Positions 1 through 9,740 are shown, numbered from the stretch's first letter. The stretch: DNA of 64,000 bases from Fidelibacterota bacterium (GCA_016845065.1 JAERTG010000095.1:17744-81743), one strand, 5' to 3'. Notes: generated by a model not told the origin, from the sequence alone. Numbers and translations: made by a program.

Positions 1-1
1 A

Positions 2-1483
2 CGTAATGTGGTTATCAACAGTATGTTTCGCGAGAAAGCCATAAATGCTGTTGAGAGGAATTATTTCAAGTCACTTCCCATTGAAACCTGGGTTCCTGAT
101 AGTGTGGACGTTGGAAATGTTGCTCCCCATTTTGGAGAGTTTGTCCGACGTCAGCTTGAAAAAGAAGATGATGAATTGGGCGTAGATCTGTATCGTGATG
201 GTCTCACAATTTATACCAGTCTGGATACCCGGTTGCAGACCATCGCAAATAAAGTTGTAGCCCATGAACTTGAGCGGGTTCAGGCTCTTTTTAACGCTCG
301 AATGCTTGATGAAAATTCTAAGGCTTTGGCCAATATTCTGGAAAAACACAACATTGATCTCACAGTCGATACTGTTCGCCTCATGATATCAGATTCAGTT
401 GAAATGAACCACCAGATCGAAAACTTATTGACGGTACAAGCACAACTGATTTCCCTTGATGTGGAATCTGGTGAGATCAAAGCCATGGTTGGTGGCAAGG
501 ATTTCAATAAGTCGAAGTGGAACCGCTCCACGCAGATGAAACGTCAACCCGGGTCGTCTTTCAAAGCTTTTCTATATACTGCGGCCATTGATAATGGTTA
601 TCCAGTGACAACAACTCTATTGAATCAACCTGTTGTTATCAAGCTGGGAACCAATGATTCAACAGATTGGCGACCGAAAAATTATGACTTAAGTATGGGC
701 GGTGAAACCACTATGCGAGAAGGGATTCGGCGTTCACTCAACTTGATTGCTGTTAGAACGATTCAGGAACTCATTGCGCCGGCAGCCGTCGTGGAAAAAG
801 CCCGGGCCATGGGAATTACAACCAGACTATATCCCGGTGATGCATTGGCTCTGGGTGCCTCAGGCGTGTACCCTATAGAAATGGCAGCGGCCTATGCTGT
901 TTATCCTCGTCTAGGAATCTGGATTCAACCGATGGGAATCCGCTCGGTGCAGGATAGATTTGGTGGCGTTTTACGTAATTATAATCCAGATCATAAAGAG
1001 GTTTTAGGACGCGGGACGTCCTATGTCATGCTTTCTCTCCTTGAGACGGTAGCCAATCGGGGAACCGGTGTTGGCGCTCGAACAAGATTTGGTTTCCATG
1101 AACCATCCGGTGGAAAAACTGGGACAACCACCGGCTTTACCGATGCCTGGTATGTTGGGTTCACAACTCGATTGTCCACAGCGGTCTGGGTTGGGATGGA
1201 TTCTCCCTCCATCAGTCTGGGAAATGGCATGGCTGGATCAGCATTAGGAGTTCCGATTTGGGCTCAATACATGAAGGCTGTCTACGATAGTCTGGATTGG
1301 GAGCGGGAAGAATTTGAAATTCCTGAAGAGTCAGTCGTCTTTGCAAATGTTTGCTCTGAAACCCACAAATTAGCCACTCAATATTGTACACCTGAACGTG
1401 AAGTGTTTTTACCTGGAACCGTTCCTACTCAACGTTGTGACGTCCATGGCAATCGATCAAAACCAAAAGTTATCGACTTTTAA
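2..1483 (+). CDS. Penicillin-binding protein 1A, C-terminal transpeptidase part (5' truncated by window edge)
   Basis: This is a bifunctional class A PBP that polymerises and cross-links peptidoglycan on the outer face of the inner membrane. The frame is open to the left edge, so the glycosyltransferase (GT51) domain lies mostly or wholly outside the window. The GTG at 8 is an internal codon, not a real start. Counting from that codon, the transpeptidase motifs are all present: SxxK (S183-S-F-K186) with the acylated serine, SxN inside RSLN (242-245), and KTGT (370-373). A four-cysteine tail follows (about 450-480, CSETHKLATQYC region), as seen in many PBP1A proteins. No terminator is visible before the convergent AMP nucleosidase gene. 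The family call is firm. The exact class (1A rather than 1C) is inferred from the tail and the motif spacing. Confidence 0.93.
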   Translation, partial: RNVVINSMFREKAINAVERNYFKSLPIETWVPDSVDVGNVAPHFGEFVRRQLEKEDDELGVDLYRDGLTIYTSLDTRLQTIANKVVAHELERVQALFNARMLDENSKALANILEKHNIDLTVDTVRLMISDSVEMNHQIENLLTVQAQLISLDVESGEIKAMVGGKDFNKSKWNRSTQMKRQPGSSFKAFLYTAAIDNGYPVTTTLLNQPVVIKLGTNDSTDWRPKNYDLSMGGETTMREGIRRSLNLIAVRTIQELIAPAAVVEKARAMGITTRLYPGDALALGASGVYPIEMAAAYAVYPRLGIWIQPMGIRSVQDRFGGVLRNYNPDHKEVLGRGTSYVMLSLLETVANRGTGVGARTRFGFHEPSGGKTGTTTGFTDAWYVGFTTRLSTAVWVGMDSPSISLGNGMAGSALGVPIWAQYMKAVYDSLDWEREEFEIPEESVVFANVCSETHKLATQYCTPEREVFLPGTVPTQRCDVHGNRSKPKVIDF

Positions 1484-1510
1484 AACGCTTTAAAAATCCT
1501 GTAAATCTAC

Positions 1511-2284
1511 TTAAAACGAAAAGTGCTTGATTGATTCGCCTTGATCAGCAATATGTGTCATGGCTTCAATCCCGATATCAAGATGTAAATCCACGTATTT
1601 TTTCGTGACACTCTGATCCAATGCTTCAGTTTTGACACCATCGGGTACCATGGGAAGATCACTCACCAGCAGAAGAGCTCCTCGGGGAATATTGTTGGCC
1701 AGACCAGTGATAAAAATTGTTGCGGTTTCCATATCAATACCGATGGAGCGAGTCTCTTTCAGGTAATCTTTAAAACCTTCATCATGTTCCCAAACCCGGC
1801 GATTGGTGGTGTACACTACCCCGGTTCGGTAATCAAGATCCTTCTCAACCAATATTTGAGAGATGTATTTGTGTATCTTAAAGCTGGGCATAGCTGGTAC
1901 TTCCGGTCGAAGGTAATCATTGCTCGTACCCTCACCTCGGATGGCAGCAATGGGCAATATAAAATGGCCCAAATCTGTGGATTGTTTTAATCCCCCACAC
2001 TTACCTAAAAAGAGAACACCATAGGGGTTGATCGCCGAAAGCAAATCCATGATGGTCGCTGCATTGGCAGAACCCATCCCAAAATTGATGATGCTCAACC
2101 CATCCTTGTTGGTAGCGACAATCATTGAGCGATCCTCCCCATACACAGGGACATCGAAGCGTTGGGCGAATTTCTCTACATAGTTTCTAAAATTTGTCAG
2201 TAATATTCTATCGCCAAAAGCTTCTGGTTCAACTCCTGTATACCGATAGATCCAGTTTTTTACAATTGCTTGTTTTGTATCCAT
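1511..2284 (-). CDS. amn: AMP nucleosidase, short form
   Basis: Predicted to hydrolyse AMP to adenine and ribose-5-phosphate in the cytoplasm. The 257-residue protein belongs to the PNP/UDP phosphorylase fold. It has a glycine-rich GMGSANAAT segment near residues 69-77, LGKCGG near 93-98, and the IDMETATIF motif near 182-190 that places a glutamate on the ribose. A SDLPMVPDGVKTE segment near 208-220 follows. The Proteobacterial enzyme is about 480 residues with an extra N-terminal domain. This short form is the one usual in Bacteroidota and relatives. The ATG start has no competitor. It is convergent with the PBP gene and divergent from the lipoprotein at 2487. A related purine nucleosidase is the alternative, but the fit to short AMP nucleosidases is good. 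Confidence 0.85.
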   Translation of the reverse strand: MDTKQAIVKNWIYRYTGVEPEAFGDRILLTNFRNYVEKFAQRFDVPVYGEDRSMIVATNKDGLSIINFGMGSANAATIMDLLSAINPYGVLFLGKCGGLKQSTDLGHFILPIAAIRGEGTSNDYLRPEVPAMPSFKIHKYISQILVEKDLDYRTGVVYTTNRRVWEHDEGFKDYLKETRSIGIDMETATIFITGLANNIPRGALLLVSDLPMVPDGVKTEALDQSVTKKYVDLHLDIGIEAMTHIADQGESIKHFSF

Positions 2285-2486
2285 GCCGATAATCTAACCA
2301 GCTTCGCCTTTGTCCAAAACAGTTTGCTTAAATTTGGGGCTGGCCCATCTCTACAGGATTATTACTCATTACATAAAAAAGTTCCTGATTCGCATTTCGG
2401 AACACCTTGGATCCTCGATCTTGAGCATTGACATTTTGAGAACAAAAGCCTTGTCATCAATGTCACCTGCGGGGAAATTCGAGGAC

Positions 2487-3137
2487 ATGTTCAAAAATCC
2501 GAAATATCACTTATTATATCTATTTCTCATCCTCTTCACGGTTTCCTGTACGTCACACGCAGTTATTTCTCCAGAACCGCTAAAACCCGATGAAACTTAT
2601 AAGGGTGTGGCACTTTCGGCGGAAAATATGATTCCGCAATTTGTCTATCGAAAGGGTCTAGGAGAGAAGATGGATGCTGGACTCCGAATTGGCATGTTGC
2701 CCATTCACGGAAGTGGTGTCGATGCGACTATCACCCTCAGAGATGAGGGATCCAGATTACATACTATCAATTTTGCTGGTACTTACGCCGAGCAAAGTTC
2801 CTTTGGGGCGACCTACTACAACGTTTCCCGAAAGGATAGAACAAAAACGGTCAGAAGAGATGGTAAGGTATTCAAGCAAACTGAAACTGACGCATTTAAC
2901 TATGGCTACATTGGCCTTCGATACAACTATATCCCCTCAGGCTTCTGGGGTGATAATGTTCATCTCTTTGGATTGCTTTATGGCATGAATTTCAGAAAAA
3001 CCTGGGGCTTTGAGTTTGGTTACTTTCATGATTTCTCAGGCCGTACACCTGAATCTGAACTCGGATTTAATCCCAAATATGCCCCCCTTTCTGGGATTTC
3101 CATGAGAGTTTGGTTTGGGCAATTAATCAAAATATGA
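2487..3137 (+). CDS. Predicted lipoprotein, unknown function
   Basis: A 216-residue exported protein with no family I recognise. The frame stays open upstream to 2310. I chose the ATG at 2487 because it gives a short lipoprotein signal peptide: a hydrophobic run LLYLFLILF followed by the lipobox TVSC near residues 18-21. An ATG at 2460 is possible. The mature part is rich in aromatic residues and glycine, with alternating hydrophobic stretches (FGATYYNVS, YGYIGLRYNYIP, FGFEFGYF-like) and ends in a hydrophobic-aromatic strand (SMRVWFGQLIKI). That pattern would suit a small beta-barrel or beta-sandwich outer-membrane-associated protein. The gene is monocistronic, lying between divergent amn and the giant secreted protein gene. 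Confidence 0.6.
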   Translation: MFKNPKYHLLYLFLILFTVSCTSHAVISPEPLKPDETYKGVALSAENMIPQFVYRKGLGEKMDAGLRIGMLPIHGSGVDATITLRDEGSRLHTINFAGTYAEQSSFGATYYNVSRKDRTKTVRRDGKVFKQTETDAFNYGYIGLRYNYIPSGFWGDNVHLFGLLYGMNFRKTWGFEFGYFHDFSGRTPESELGFNPKYAPLSGISMRVWFGQLIKI

Positions 3138-3354
3138 GAGCCCTATATATCTTTATCACTAATATATCTCATTTTCATGTCATACAGAATGCTGCAGGCA
3201 ATAGGCTTGAATTGGTTCTGGGCTAGCTCTATATTTGGTGTTTAACCAGAGAAATTGCACTTTGTTATTCGGTGCTGTTTTTTTTATGCAAAATTTTTTA
3301 ACGGTAATAAGCCTAACTAAGGTCCATGATAAAATGAATACTAAGGAGTATACC

Positions 3355-6300
3355 ATGAAACGATTGTTCTCTAACGGATGGGTTGTTGTCCTCGTCATGC
3401 TACTGGCTACTGGAGCTTTCGCAGACCGGAAGGTCGCACCAACTGCAGCCTGTGATGTCTGCCTGAAGACATCAGTTGACGGAACGCTGGATGTAAATTG
3501 GAATGCTGAGACAATCCCCGGTTCTTCGCTTCGCGATGAAGAAGCAGTCTATCATGACGGATCCTTTGAAGGCCAAATCGGGTGTGGAGGTGGTTGTGGT
3601 TTCAGTGTGCGTTTTACTGCTGACACCCCCATCTTTCTAACAGGTCTTACACTCTATACTCAGGGTGGTAATGCTACATCAGCCATCGTGAGCATATATA
3701 CAGATGCTGCCTCTGCCATTGCCGGCCCTCCCAGTCTACCAATTGGACCTGGTGATGGAACTGCTCTGTGGGAATCAGACCCAATGGACCTAACAACAAT
3801 AGACGATCCTACCTCACAATTTGATATTGTTCTGGACAACCTGGTTCTTGATGCTGGTGACTACTATGTGGTTGTCTGGGAAAACAACTCCGGATTCCTT
3901 GGAATTGCCAGTGACTTACAATCAAATTATTTAGATCGCAACTGGGCTTACTCCGCCAATGGTTGGGAAATGATTAATGATGCTGTTGGTGGTGATCCAA
4001 CACTTGTTGGAAACTTCGCTATTTCTGCCCTGTATCTTCCTCAGGAAATTACTGGTTCATACATGACTGTTGATACACGTAATATCAATTTTGGTGTACT
4101 TCAGCTTGCTGATGGTGCCGTTACTACAGATGTTACCATTGGAAATATTGGTCTGGATCCTTTTGATGTTACTGCTATCACTATCGATGGTCTGGATTTC
4201 TCGACATCTCTGGTAACACCCGTTACTGTTTTGGCCGATTCTTTTGTAGTCTTTGATGTCACACTTACTCCCACTGTTGAGGGTGGAGCGAATGGTACCT
4301 ACACGATTACTTCCAATGCTGACAACACTCAGGAGGTTGTAGTAAACGCAACAGCCATGGTGTTTGATGGTTTCCCAGAGTATATGATCTGGAATCCAGC
4401 CAGCTCGATTAGTGGACCAGCATTTGTAACCGCTTTTGGTGAATTGGGATTAACAGCCATCGAAACACCTGATTTGTTCATATTTGGCAGCCCGCTTGAG
4501 GCTGAGTTTTCAGCAGTATTTATCACGCTTGGAATTTATTCAAACAATTATGTCCTCCAGGATAGTTCTGCCGAAGTTTTGGCACTGGTTGATTATGCAA
4601 ATGCAGGCTATCCACTCTATATGGAAGGTGGCGACACCTGGGCTTTTGATCAACCAACAGTTCTCCACCCCTATTTTGGTGTTGATGGTATTGCTGATGG
4701 AGGTGCCGACCTAGCAGCTGTAACCGGTCAGAACTTACTCGCTGGCTTTGACTACCCCTATGTTGGTGAAAATAGTTTTATGGATCACCTCGGACCACTC
4801 ACCCCTGATGCACAGATAATTCATGTGAATCCTGCTGATGGTGAGGGCTGTGGAATTGCTAACCTCACTCCCACCATGACATCCATTGGTACTTCCTATG
4901 AATTTGGTGGATTGGTTGATAGTGCAGCGACAAAAACAGAACTATTATCTGAGTATCTGGATTTCTTTGCTACACCATATACGGACGTAAGACCACCTGT
5001 GGTTTCAGGTGTCACTCAATTCACATTTACTCTTGATACAGATGGTCCATACACAATTGAAGCACACATCGCCGACAACGTCGAAATGGATTTTGCTGTC
5101 ATCTTCTATAATTCCAATGGGGGTGCATTCTCAACTTCATCAATGAGCGAGATTGGCGATGGTATGTATTCTGGAGATATCCCAGGACATCCTGTCGGTA
5201 GCACGGTTGGCTATTATATTCAGGCTTTCGATTCCGAAGGAAATGAAGGATTTTCACCTGAAGGCTCTCCAGATGAATTGTATTTCTTTGATGTTGTCTC
5301 CCACCTGCCACCCATGTTTGTAGAAGCTATTTCAGGTCTCGATGGTACCATTGAGTTATCCTGGTTAGCACCTGGTACAGAAGCTCCCGCCCTGGTAGAA
5401 TGTGCTGACTATCCAATTCCATCCCTGCCTTTTAACGCAACTGGTACAAATCTGGGAATGGGCGATGATTTTGATGTCGCTGCCAGTGATGGTGAGGATG
5501 TGGCTTATCAACTGAACGTGATGGTACCCTCCACATATACAATTTCACTTCTTGGCGGTACAGACTTTGATTCCAAACTGGAAGTCTTTTATGATGATTG
5601 CGTTACCTCAACGGGTTACTACAATGATGATTCAGGTGGTCTACAATCTGAATTGACAGATGTTTACCTGGATCCAGGTACCTACCTGGTTGTGGTTGAT
5701 GGCTTTTTTGGAGCTACCGGTAATTACACAATTGATATCTGGGAGCAAACTGCCCGCGAGCAGTCACTGGTTGTTGCTGAAAACGATTTGAGGTATGAGA
5801 TAGCTAAACTTCGTACAGCTGGTATCGAAATCACACCCGGTCTACTGAGCTCCAGCCCTTCTCGCTATTTACGCGAATTGCGTGAGCTGACCAATTTTGG
5901 TGTTTATCGTAGTGAAACTTCCCCTGTCCTCATCGAAGCTGGAAACCAGATTGCAGTCATTGATACACTCCCAATGGCTTACACAGACCATCCACTTGTG
6001 AATGGAACTACTTACTATTATCGCATTTCTGCCATCTATGATGATGGCGAGGCAGCCTCATCACAGGTTGAGGGTGTTCCAATGAATCACCCACCAATGA
6101 TGCCTACTGGCCTTGTTGGGACAGTAAATAGTACCACCAACGATATTACTTTGGATTGGAACGCCAACACTGACTATGATCTCGCTGGCTACTATGTATA
6201 TCGTGATGGTGAATATGTCGCCACAATTACACAGCCCACAGTAACCTACACGGAAAACCTCATTGATGGTGCCTACCAATACGTCGTAACATCTTTTGAT

Positions 6301-8673
6301 ACGGGTGGCATGGAATCTGACAACTCTGAACGAATTCAAGTTCTGGTTGGAGAAGTACCACCGAGTGAACTTCGTGCTGATGGTTTCTTTGACGATCATA
6401 TCGAGTTAACCTGGAGGGTTCCTGGCAACCCAGCACCACCTCTCATGCCTTGTGCTGATGAACTCATTCCCTCACTTCCCTTTGTAACAAACGGTAGTAC
6501 CGTTGGAATGGTTGATGACTTTGATGTGAGCGGTACTGATAATGAAGATTATGCATATCAGCTGTTCATGTTCGAAGATGGCACAATCGACATTACGCTT
6601 TGTGGACCAAACATTGATTATGATGCAAAGGTCGAGATTTTTAATGGTGATTGTGATCTCATGCTGTCAACAGGATACTATGATGATGATGGTCCAGCTT
6701 GTGATGCCGCTCCTGGCCTCATTGGACCCTCTGAAATCCTGGGTGCATTTCTCACTGAAGGTGTTTATTTCATCGTCGTCGATGGATTCAGCGCAAATGC
6801 TGGAAACTATGATCTTACTGTAACTGAGGCTGAAACTCAAAGACAGTACACACCTGAGACAACCGCTGAAATGCTCAAGAAACTTGTGCTCAACAATGAG
6901 ATGACACGCATGGAGGCTGATGCCATCCTTGACGCAGAAGCATCGGTTCCATTTGCTCCTGTCTTCATTGACAATGCATACGCACAAAGTGACTTGCGTG
7001 AAATTACCGATCTCACTCATTACAACATCTATCGTGATGGGAGCGTGATTGGTACCACCACTGAGACCATTTACAATGATGCAGTTGAAGAGGATATGCC
7101 TTACTTCTATCAAGTAACAGCCACTTATGATAATGGCGAAGAATCCGCTCCAACCAATCTGGTTGAAGCACGTGCCAATATGGCTCCCGGTCCTCCTACT
7201 AACTTGTTTATCGAGGATGTCGGCCATACCGTAACCATGACCTGGCAGGACCCACTGTTCAACATGGACGGATCTCCATGTTATGATCTTGAAGGTCTTG
7301 AAATCAGACGGAATGGTTCATTGATTTCGACTGTGGATGTATTTGAGTGGAGTTTTATGGATTTCGCACTACCAGATGGACATTATGTCTATGAAATCTC
7401 TGGTTTTGACGAAGTTCCGAACCATGGTGCATCCGTTAGTATTGATGTCTGGGTAGGTCCTAAACCAGTTATCGTTCAGGTACTAACTGACAACTATCCC
7501 TATGAATCATCCTGGAACATTTATAACTCCAGCAGCGATATTGTTGCCAGCATTGCAGCAGGTGATCTAACCGAAGCTGGTGTGCTCTATGAGTGGGCTA
7601 TTGGTCTGGAACCAGGAACCTATTTATTCGAAATGCTAGACACCTATGGTGACGGTATCTTCGATCCTGGATATTATCAGGTCATGCACGGTACTAATAT
7701 CCTGGTTGGCCCTGGTGGAGATTTCGATACACAGGAAATCACACCCTTCGTTGTTGAATCAACCATCCTTCTAGGTGATCTAGATGGTGACGGATTCCTG
7801 AATATTCTGGATGTAACCCGTTTTATTGAAATCGTAACAGAAACTGGTGAAGCTCCAACATTTGATGAACTAGCCCTTATGGATCTCAATGGTGACGGCA
7901 ACCACAATATTTTGGATGTGGTCATACTCATTGAGGAAGTTCTCAACATGGGTGGTCTGGCCAAAGACAATCCCATCATTGAAGATATCACCGCTACTAT
8001 AGCACCTCTCACATTGACCAACACACGTGAATGGCAGAATATCCCCGTCACCGTGGATTGCTTTGAGATGGTATCTGGCTTCCAAGCCGACCTCGTATTT
8101 GATCCCAGTATTGTTGAACTAGGTATCCCTGTTCTCGCTGCTGGAAACGAATCAGTTGGCGTCTTTTCATCTCTGAATGGAAATACCATGCGTGTTCTGG
8201 GTATTGATCTTGCGGGAAATATGATTGACCTGGCCTCTGGTCTGCTCATGAATGTCCCTGTTCAAGTCATCGATGAAAATGCTGCTGGAGCCATGGATTT
8301 CGCCGTGGAAGATCTGATCATTTCAGGTCCTGGTGGTATTGAGATCGTTGCGGAATGTCTGGTTAGCATCATTGATATCGGTCTTCCAGCACCAACAGAG
8401 TTCAGCTTACAGCAGAACTATCCCAACCCCTTCAATCCAACAACAAATATCCGTTATGATATCGCTGAAAGCGGCGATGCACATCTTGTGATTTATAACA
8501 TGTTGGGTCAGGAAGTCCGGTCTCTGGTTAATGGCAATCAGGAAGTTGGACGCTATGAAGTATCCTGGAATGGTTTAGACAATGCTGGACAACCTGTAGC
8601 TACAGGTATCTACATCTATCACCTTCAGGCTGCTGGATATTCTAAAACAATCAAGATGGCTTACATCAAATAG
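3355..8673 (+). CDS. Giant secreted multidomain protein with dockerin-like, cohesin-like and T9SS sorting domains
   Basis: A 1772-residue exported protein. The ATG at 3355 is preceded by AAGGAG six bases upstream and starts a classical signal peptide (about residues 1-24, ending GAFA). An in-frame ATG at 3334 lacks both. Domains in order: a beta-sandwich region (about 45-230); an ASPM/Hydin-like choice-of-anchor domain starting VDTRNINFG (about 239-340); a Rossmann-like stretch (about 345-545); then two copies of a module of fibronectin III-like strands around a bacterial pre-peptidase C-terminal domain (about 660-900 and 1010-1270); further FnIII; a dockerin-type duplication with calcium loops DLDGDGFLN and DLNGDGNHN (about 1473-1530); a cohesin-like domain (FQADLVFDPSIVEL, about 1565-1660); and a T9SS type-A sorting domain with NYPNPFNPTTNIRYDI (about 1690-1772). 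It is probably surface-attached or released. No catalytic domain is evident. A strong terminator follows. Confidence 0.85.
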   Translation: MKRLFSNGWVVVLVMLLATGAFADRKVAPTAACDVCLKTSVDGTLDVNWNAETIPGSSLRDEEAVYHDGSFEGQIGCGGGCGFSVRFTADTPIFLTGLTLYTQGGNATSAIVSIYTDAASAIAGPPSLPIGPGDGTALWESDPMDLTTIDDPTSQFDIVLDNLVLDAGDYYVVVWENNSGFLGIASDLQSNYLDRNWAYSANGWEMINDAVGGDPTLVGNFAISALYLPQEITGSYMTVDTRNINFGVLQLADGAVTTDVTIGNIGLDPFDVTAITIDGLDFSTSLVTPVTVLADSFVVFDVTLTPTVEGGANGTYTITSNADNTQEVVVNATAMVFDGFPEYMIWNPASSISGPAFVTAFGELGLTAIETPDLFIFGSPLEAEFSAVFITLGIYSNNYVLQDSSAEVLALVDYANAGYPLYMEGGDTWAFDQPTVLHPYFGVDGIADGGADLAAVTGQNLLAGFDYPYVGENSFMDHLGPLTPDAQIIHVNPADGEGCGIANLTPTMTSIGTSYEFGGLVDSAATKTELLSEYLDFFATPYTDVRPPVVSGVTQFTFTLDTDGPYTIEAHIADNVEMDFAVIFYNSNGGAFSTSSMSEIGDGMYSGDIPGHPVGSTVGYYIQAFDSEGNEGFSPEGSPDELYFFDVVSHLPPMFVEAISGLDGTIELSWLAPGTEAPALVECADYPIPSLPFNATGTNLGMGDDFDVAASDGEDVAYQLNVMVPSTYTISLLGGTDFDSKLEVFYDDCVTSTGYYNDDSGGLQSELTDVYLDPGTYLVVVDGFFGATGNYTIDIWEQTAREQSLVVAENDLRYEIAKLRTAGIEITPGLLSSSPSRYLRELRELTNFGVYRSETSPVLIEAGNQIAVIDTLPMAYTDHPLVNGTTYYYRISAIYDDGEAASSQVEGVPMNHPPMMPTGLVGTVNSTTNDITLDWNANTDYDLAGYYVYRDGEYVATITQPTVTYTENLIDGAYQYVVTSFDTGGMESDNSERIQVLVGEVPPSELRADGFFDDHIELTWRVPGNPAPPLMPCADELIPSLPFVTNGSTVGMVDDFDVSGTDNEDYAYQLFMFEDGTIDITLCGPNIDYDAKVEIFNGDCDLMLSTGYYDDDGPACDAAPGLIGPSEILGAFLTEGVYFIVVDGFSANAGNYDLTVTEAETQRQYTPETTAEMLKKLVLNNEMTRMEADAILDAEASVPFAPVFIDNAYAQSDLREITDLTHYNIYRDGSVIGTTTETIYNDAVEEDMPYFYQVTATYDNGEESAPTNLVEARANMAPGPPTNLFIEDVGHTVTMTWQDPLFNMDGSPCYDLEGLEIRRNGSLISTVDVFEWSFMDFALPDGHYVYEISGFDEVPNHGASVSIDVWVGPKPVIVQVLTDNYPYESSWNIYNSSSDIVASIAAGDLTEAGVLYEWAIGLEPGTYLFEMLDTYGDGIFDPGYYQVMHGTNILVGPGGDFDTQEITPFVVESTILLGDLDGDGFLNILDVTRFIEIVTETGEAPTFDELALMDLNGDGNHNILDVVILIEEVLNMGGLAKDNPIIEDITATIAPLTLTNTREWQNIPVTVDCFEMVSGFQADLVFDPSIVELGIPVLAAGNESVGVFSSLNGNTMRVLGIDLAGNMIDLASGLLMNVPVQVIDENAAGAMDFAVEDLIISGPGGIEIVAECLVSIIDIGLPAPTEFSLQQNYPNPFNPTTNIRYDIAESGDAHLVIYNMLGQEVRSLVNGNQEVGRYEVSWNGLDNAGQPVATGIYIYHLQAAGYSKTIKMAYIK

Positions 8674-8708
8674 GAAACATCTTGAAAGGGCTTGTCCCTC
8701 AATAAATC

Positions 8709-8740
8709 AAAAGGCGAGGAGTTTTTCCTCGCCTTTTTTT
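8709..8740 (+). terminator. Rho-independent terminator of the giant secreted protein gene
   Basis: A perfect 12-bp stem (8709-8720 pairing with 8726-8737, core GGCGAGGA) with a 5-base loop and a T tract running to 8740. It lies 35 bases after the stop codon. Confidence 0.9.
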
Positions 8741-8917
8741 ATCCCTGAAAACAATGACAAAACCATGATCTTGAATGAAAGTCGCAAACACCACTATTAT
8801 TGGTAGTACGTTGCTTAGGAAACTGAGGAGATTAGAACCAGAATCATCTTAAGGATTTTAATATAGTAGCGATGTGTTGCTTTTATTAGAGATGTACGGA
8901 GGTGATGTCAACCGAGG

Positions 8918-9337
8918 CTAATATGTCCAACCACGTTCCTCGGAAATACTAACACTGAGGCTGTCTTTAATATTATCCGGTTCATACCAGGCAAACATGA
9001 CTGTTACTTTGAGGTAATCAGGGAGTGAGGTATCCATAGGGGCAACTCCATCAAAGGGGTCGTCTATTTCTCTTACGGTGGTAGTGCGATAGCCTTGAAT
9101 TCCATCAAGCGTGATGGGGACAGAATATTCTGGCATACTGTCTTGAATGGTAAAATAGTTCATATCAACTGCAACAGCCATGCGGGTGGCCATGTTGGTC
9201 CACGCCAATTGATCCCGCTTCCCCTGGTCTGCTTCCCATCGGACCCGATCATAAATCTGGTATGATCCTACGGCCACTACCGAAAGCAATACGGCGGACA
9301 ACACAACCTCAACGAGGCTATAGCCACTATTCTTCAT
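8918..9337 (-). CDS. Prepilin-like protein with type IV N-methylation signal
   Basis: A 139-residue type IV pilin or pseudopilin-like protein. The N-terminus MKNSG^YSLVEVVLSAVLL has the short basic leader, the glycine before the prepilin peptidase cleavage site, the hydrophobic helix and the conserved glutamate at mature position +5. The C-terminal part is a short beta-rich region with no cysteine pair. AGGGG lies a few bases before the ATG. No other pilus assembly gene is nearby, so it stands alone. It could be a minor pilin or type II secretion pseudopilin that works with machinery encoded elsewhere. Confidence 0.75.
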   Translation of the reverse strand: MKNSGYSLVEVVLSAVLLSVVAVGSYQIYDRVRWEADQGKRDQLAWTNMATRMAVAVDMNYFTIQDSMPEYSVPITLDGIQGYRTTTVREIDDPFDGVAPMDTSLPDYLKVTVMFAWYEPDNIKDSLSVSISEERGWTY

Positions 9338-9693
9338 TTACCCCTGTTGCTCAGCTAATCCCATATAATTCCCACGTCATGAGTCCCCAGCTGGAGCATC
9401 AAAGAAATTGAGCGGTGTTCAGAAGCAGAAAAATGGAGCTTGAAACACAGTTGAGTACAATGGCAAATCGCTTCGACCAGAAGCATTCTTGCAAGTCCAC
9501 GGTAGCAAGTAATTGTTTTTTCAATACCTCGATGTCAATTCAAGATGATCCCACAATCATGATCGTCGTCGAACTTATAAAAAATCACCTCTGTTTTCTA
9601 TCTTTAAATTGAATGGTAATTATCCATTCTTCCTAACCATAATGAGGTATTAAAAACCTGCAAACACGGTAATAGCAACACTTGAAAAAGTTC

Positions 9694-9723
9694 TTGCATA
9701 TCTTGTTGTTTTGGTGTTATAGT
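9694..9723 (+). promoter_or_regulatory. Putative promoter of the GntR-ABC operon
   Basis: TTGCAT (9694-9699) and TATAGT (9718-9723) are separated by 18 bases and fit a sigma-70-like promoter. The -10 box starts at the last base of the left arm of the inverted repeat 9709-9740. That placement suits repression by the first gene product. Position is by eye only. Confidence 0.45.
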
Positions 9724-9740
9724 ATTGTAGAACACCAAAA
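9709..9740. promoter_or_regulatory. Perfect inverted repeat, likely GntR operator
   Basis: TTTTGGTGTT (9709-9718) and its exact reverse complement AACACCAAAA (9731-9740) are separated by 12 bases. The dyad overlaps the presumed -10 region and ends just before the ribosome binding site GAGGTG (9741-9746) of the GntR gene. This is the position and symmetry expected for autoregulation by a YtrA-type repressor. Confidence 0.7.

Noticed and set aside
6667..7227. 186-residue antisense open frame inside the giant secreted protein gene
   Set aside because: It lies wholly opposite a well supported gene, has no signal, motif or ribosome binding site, and arises from the codon pattern of the sense strand.
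7677..8249. 190-residue antisense frame rich in serine, arginine and proline
   Set aside because: It mirrors the dockerin and cohesin-like coding sequence. Its low-complexity composition is what antisense of such DNA gives.
9415..9612. 65-residue frame in the gap before the GntR operon
   Set aside because: No ribosome binding site, no hydrophobic or conserved pattern, and mixed composition. I treat the gap as non-coding.
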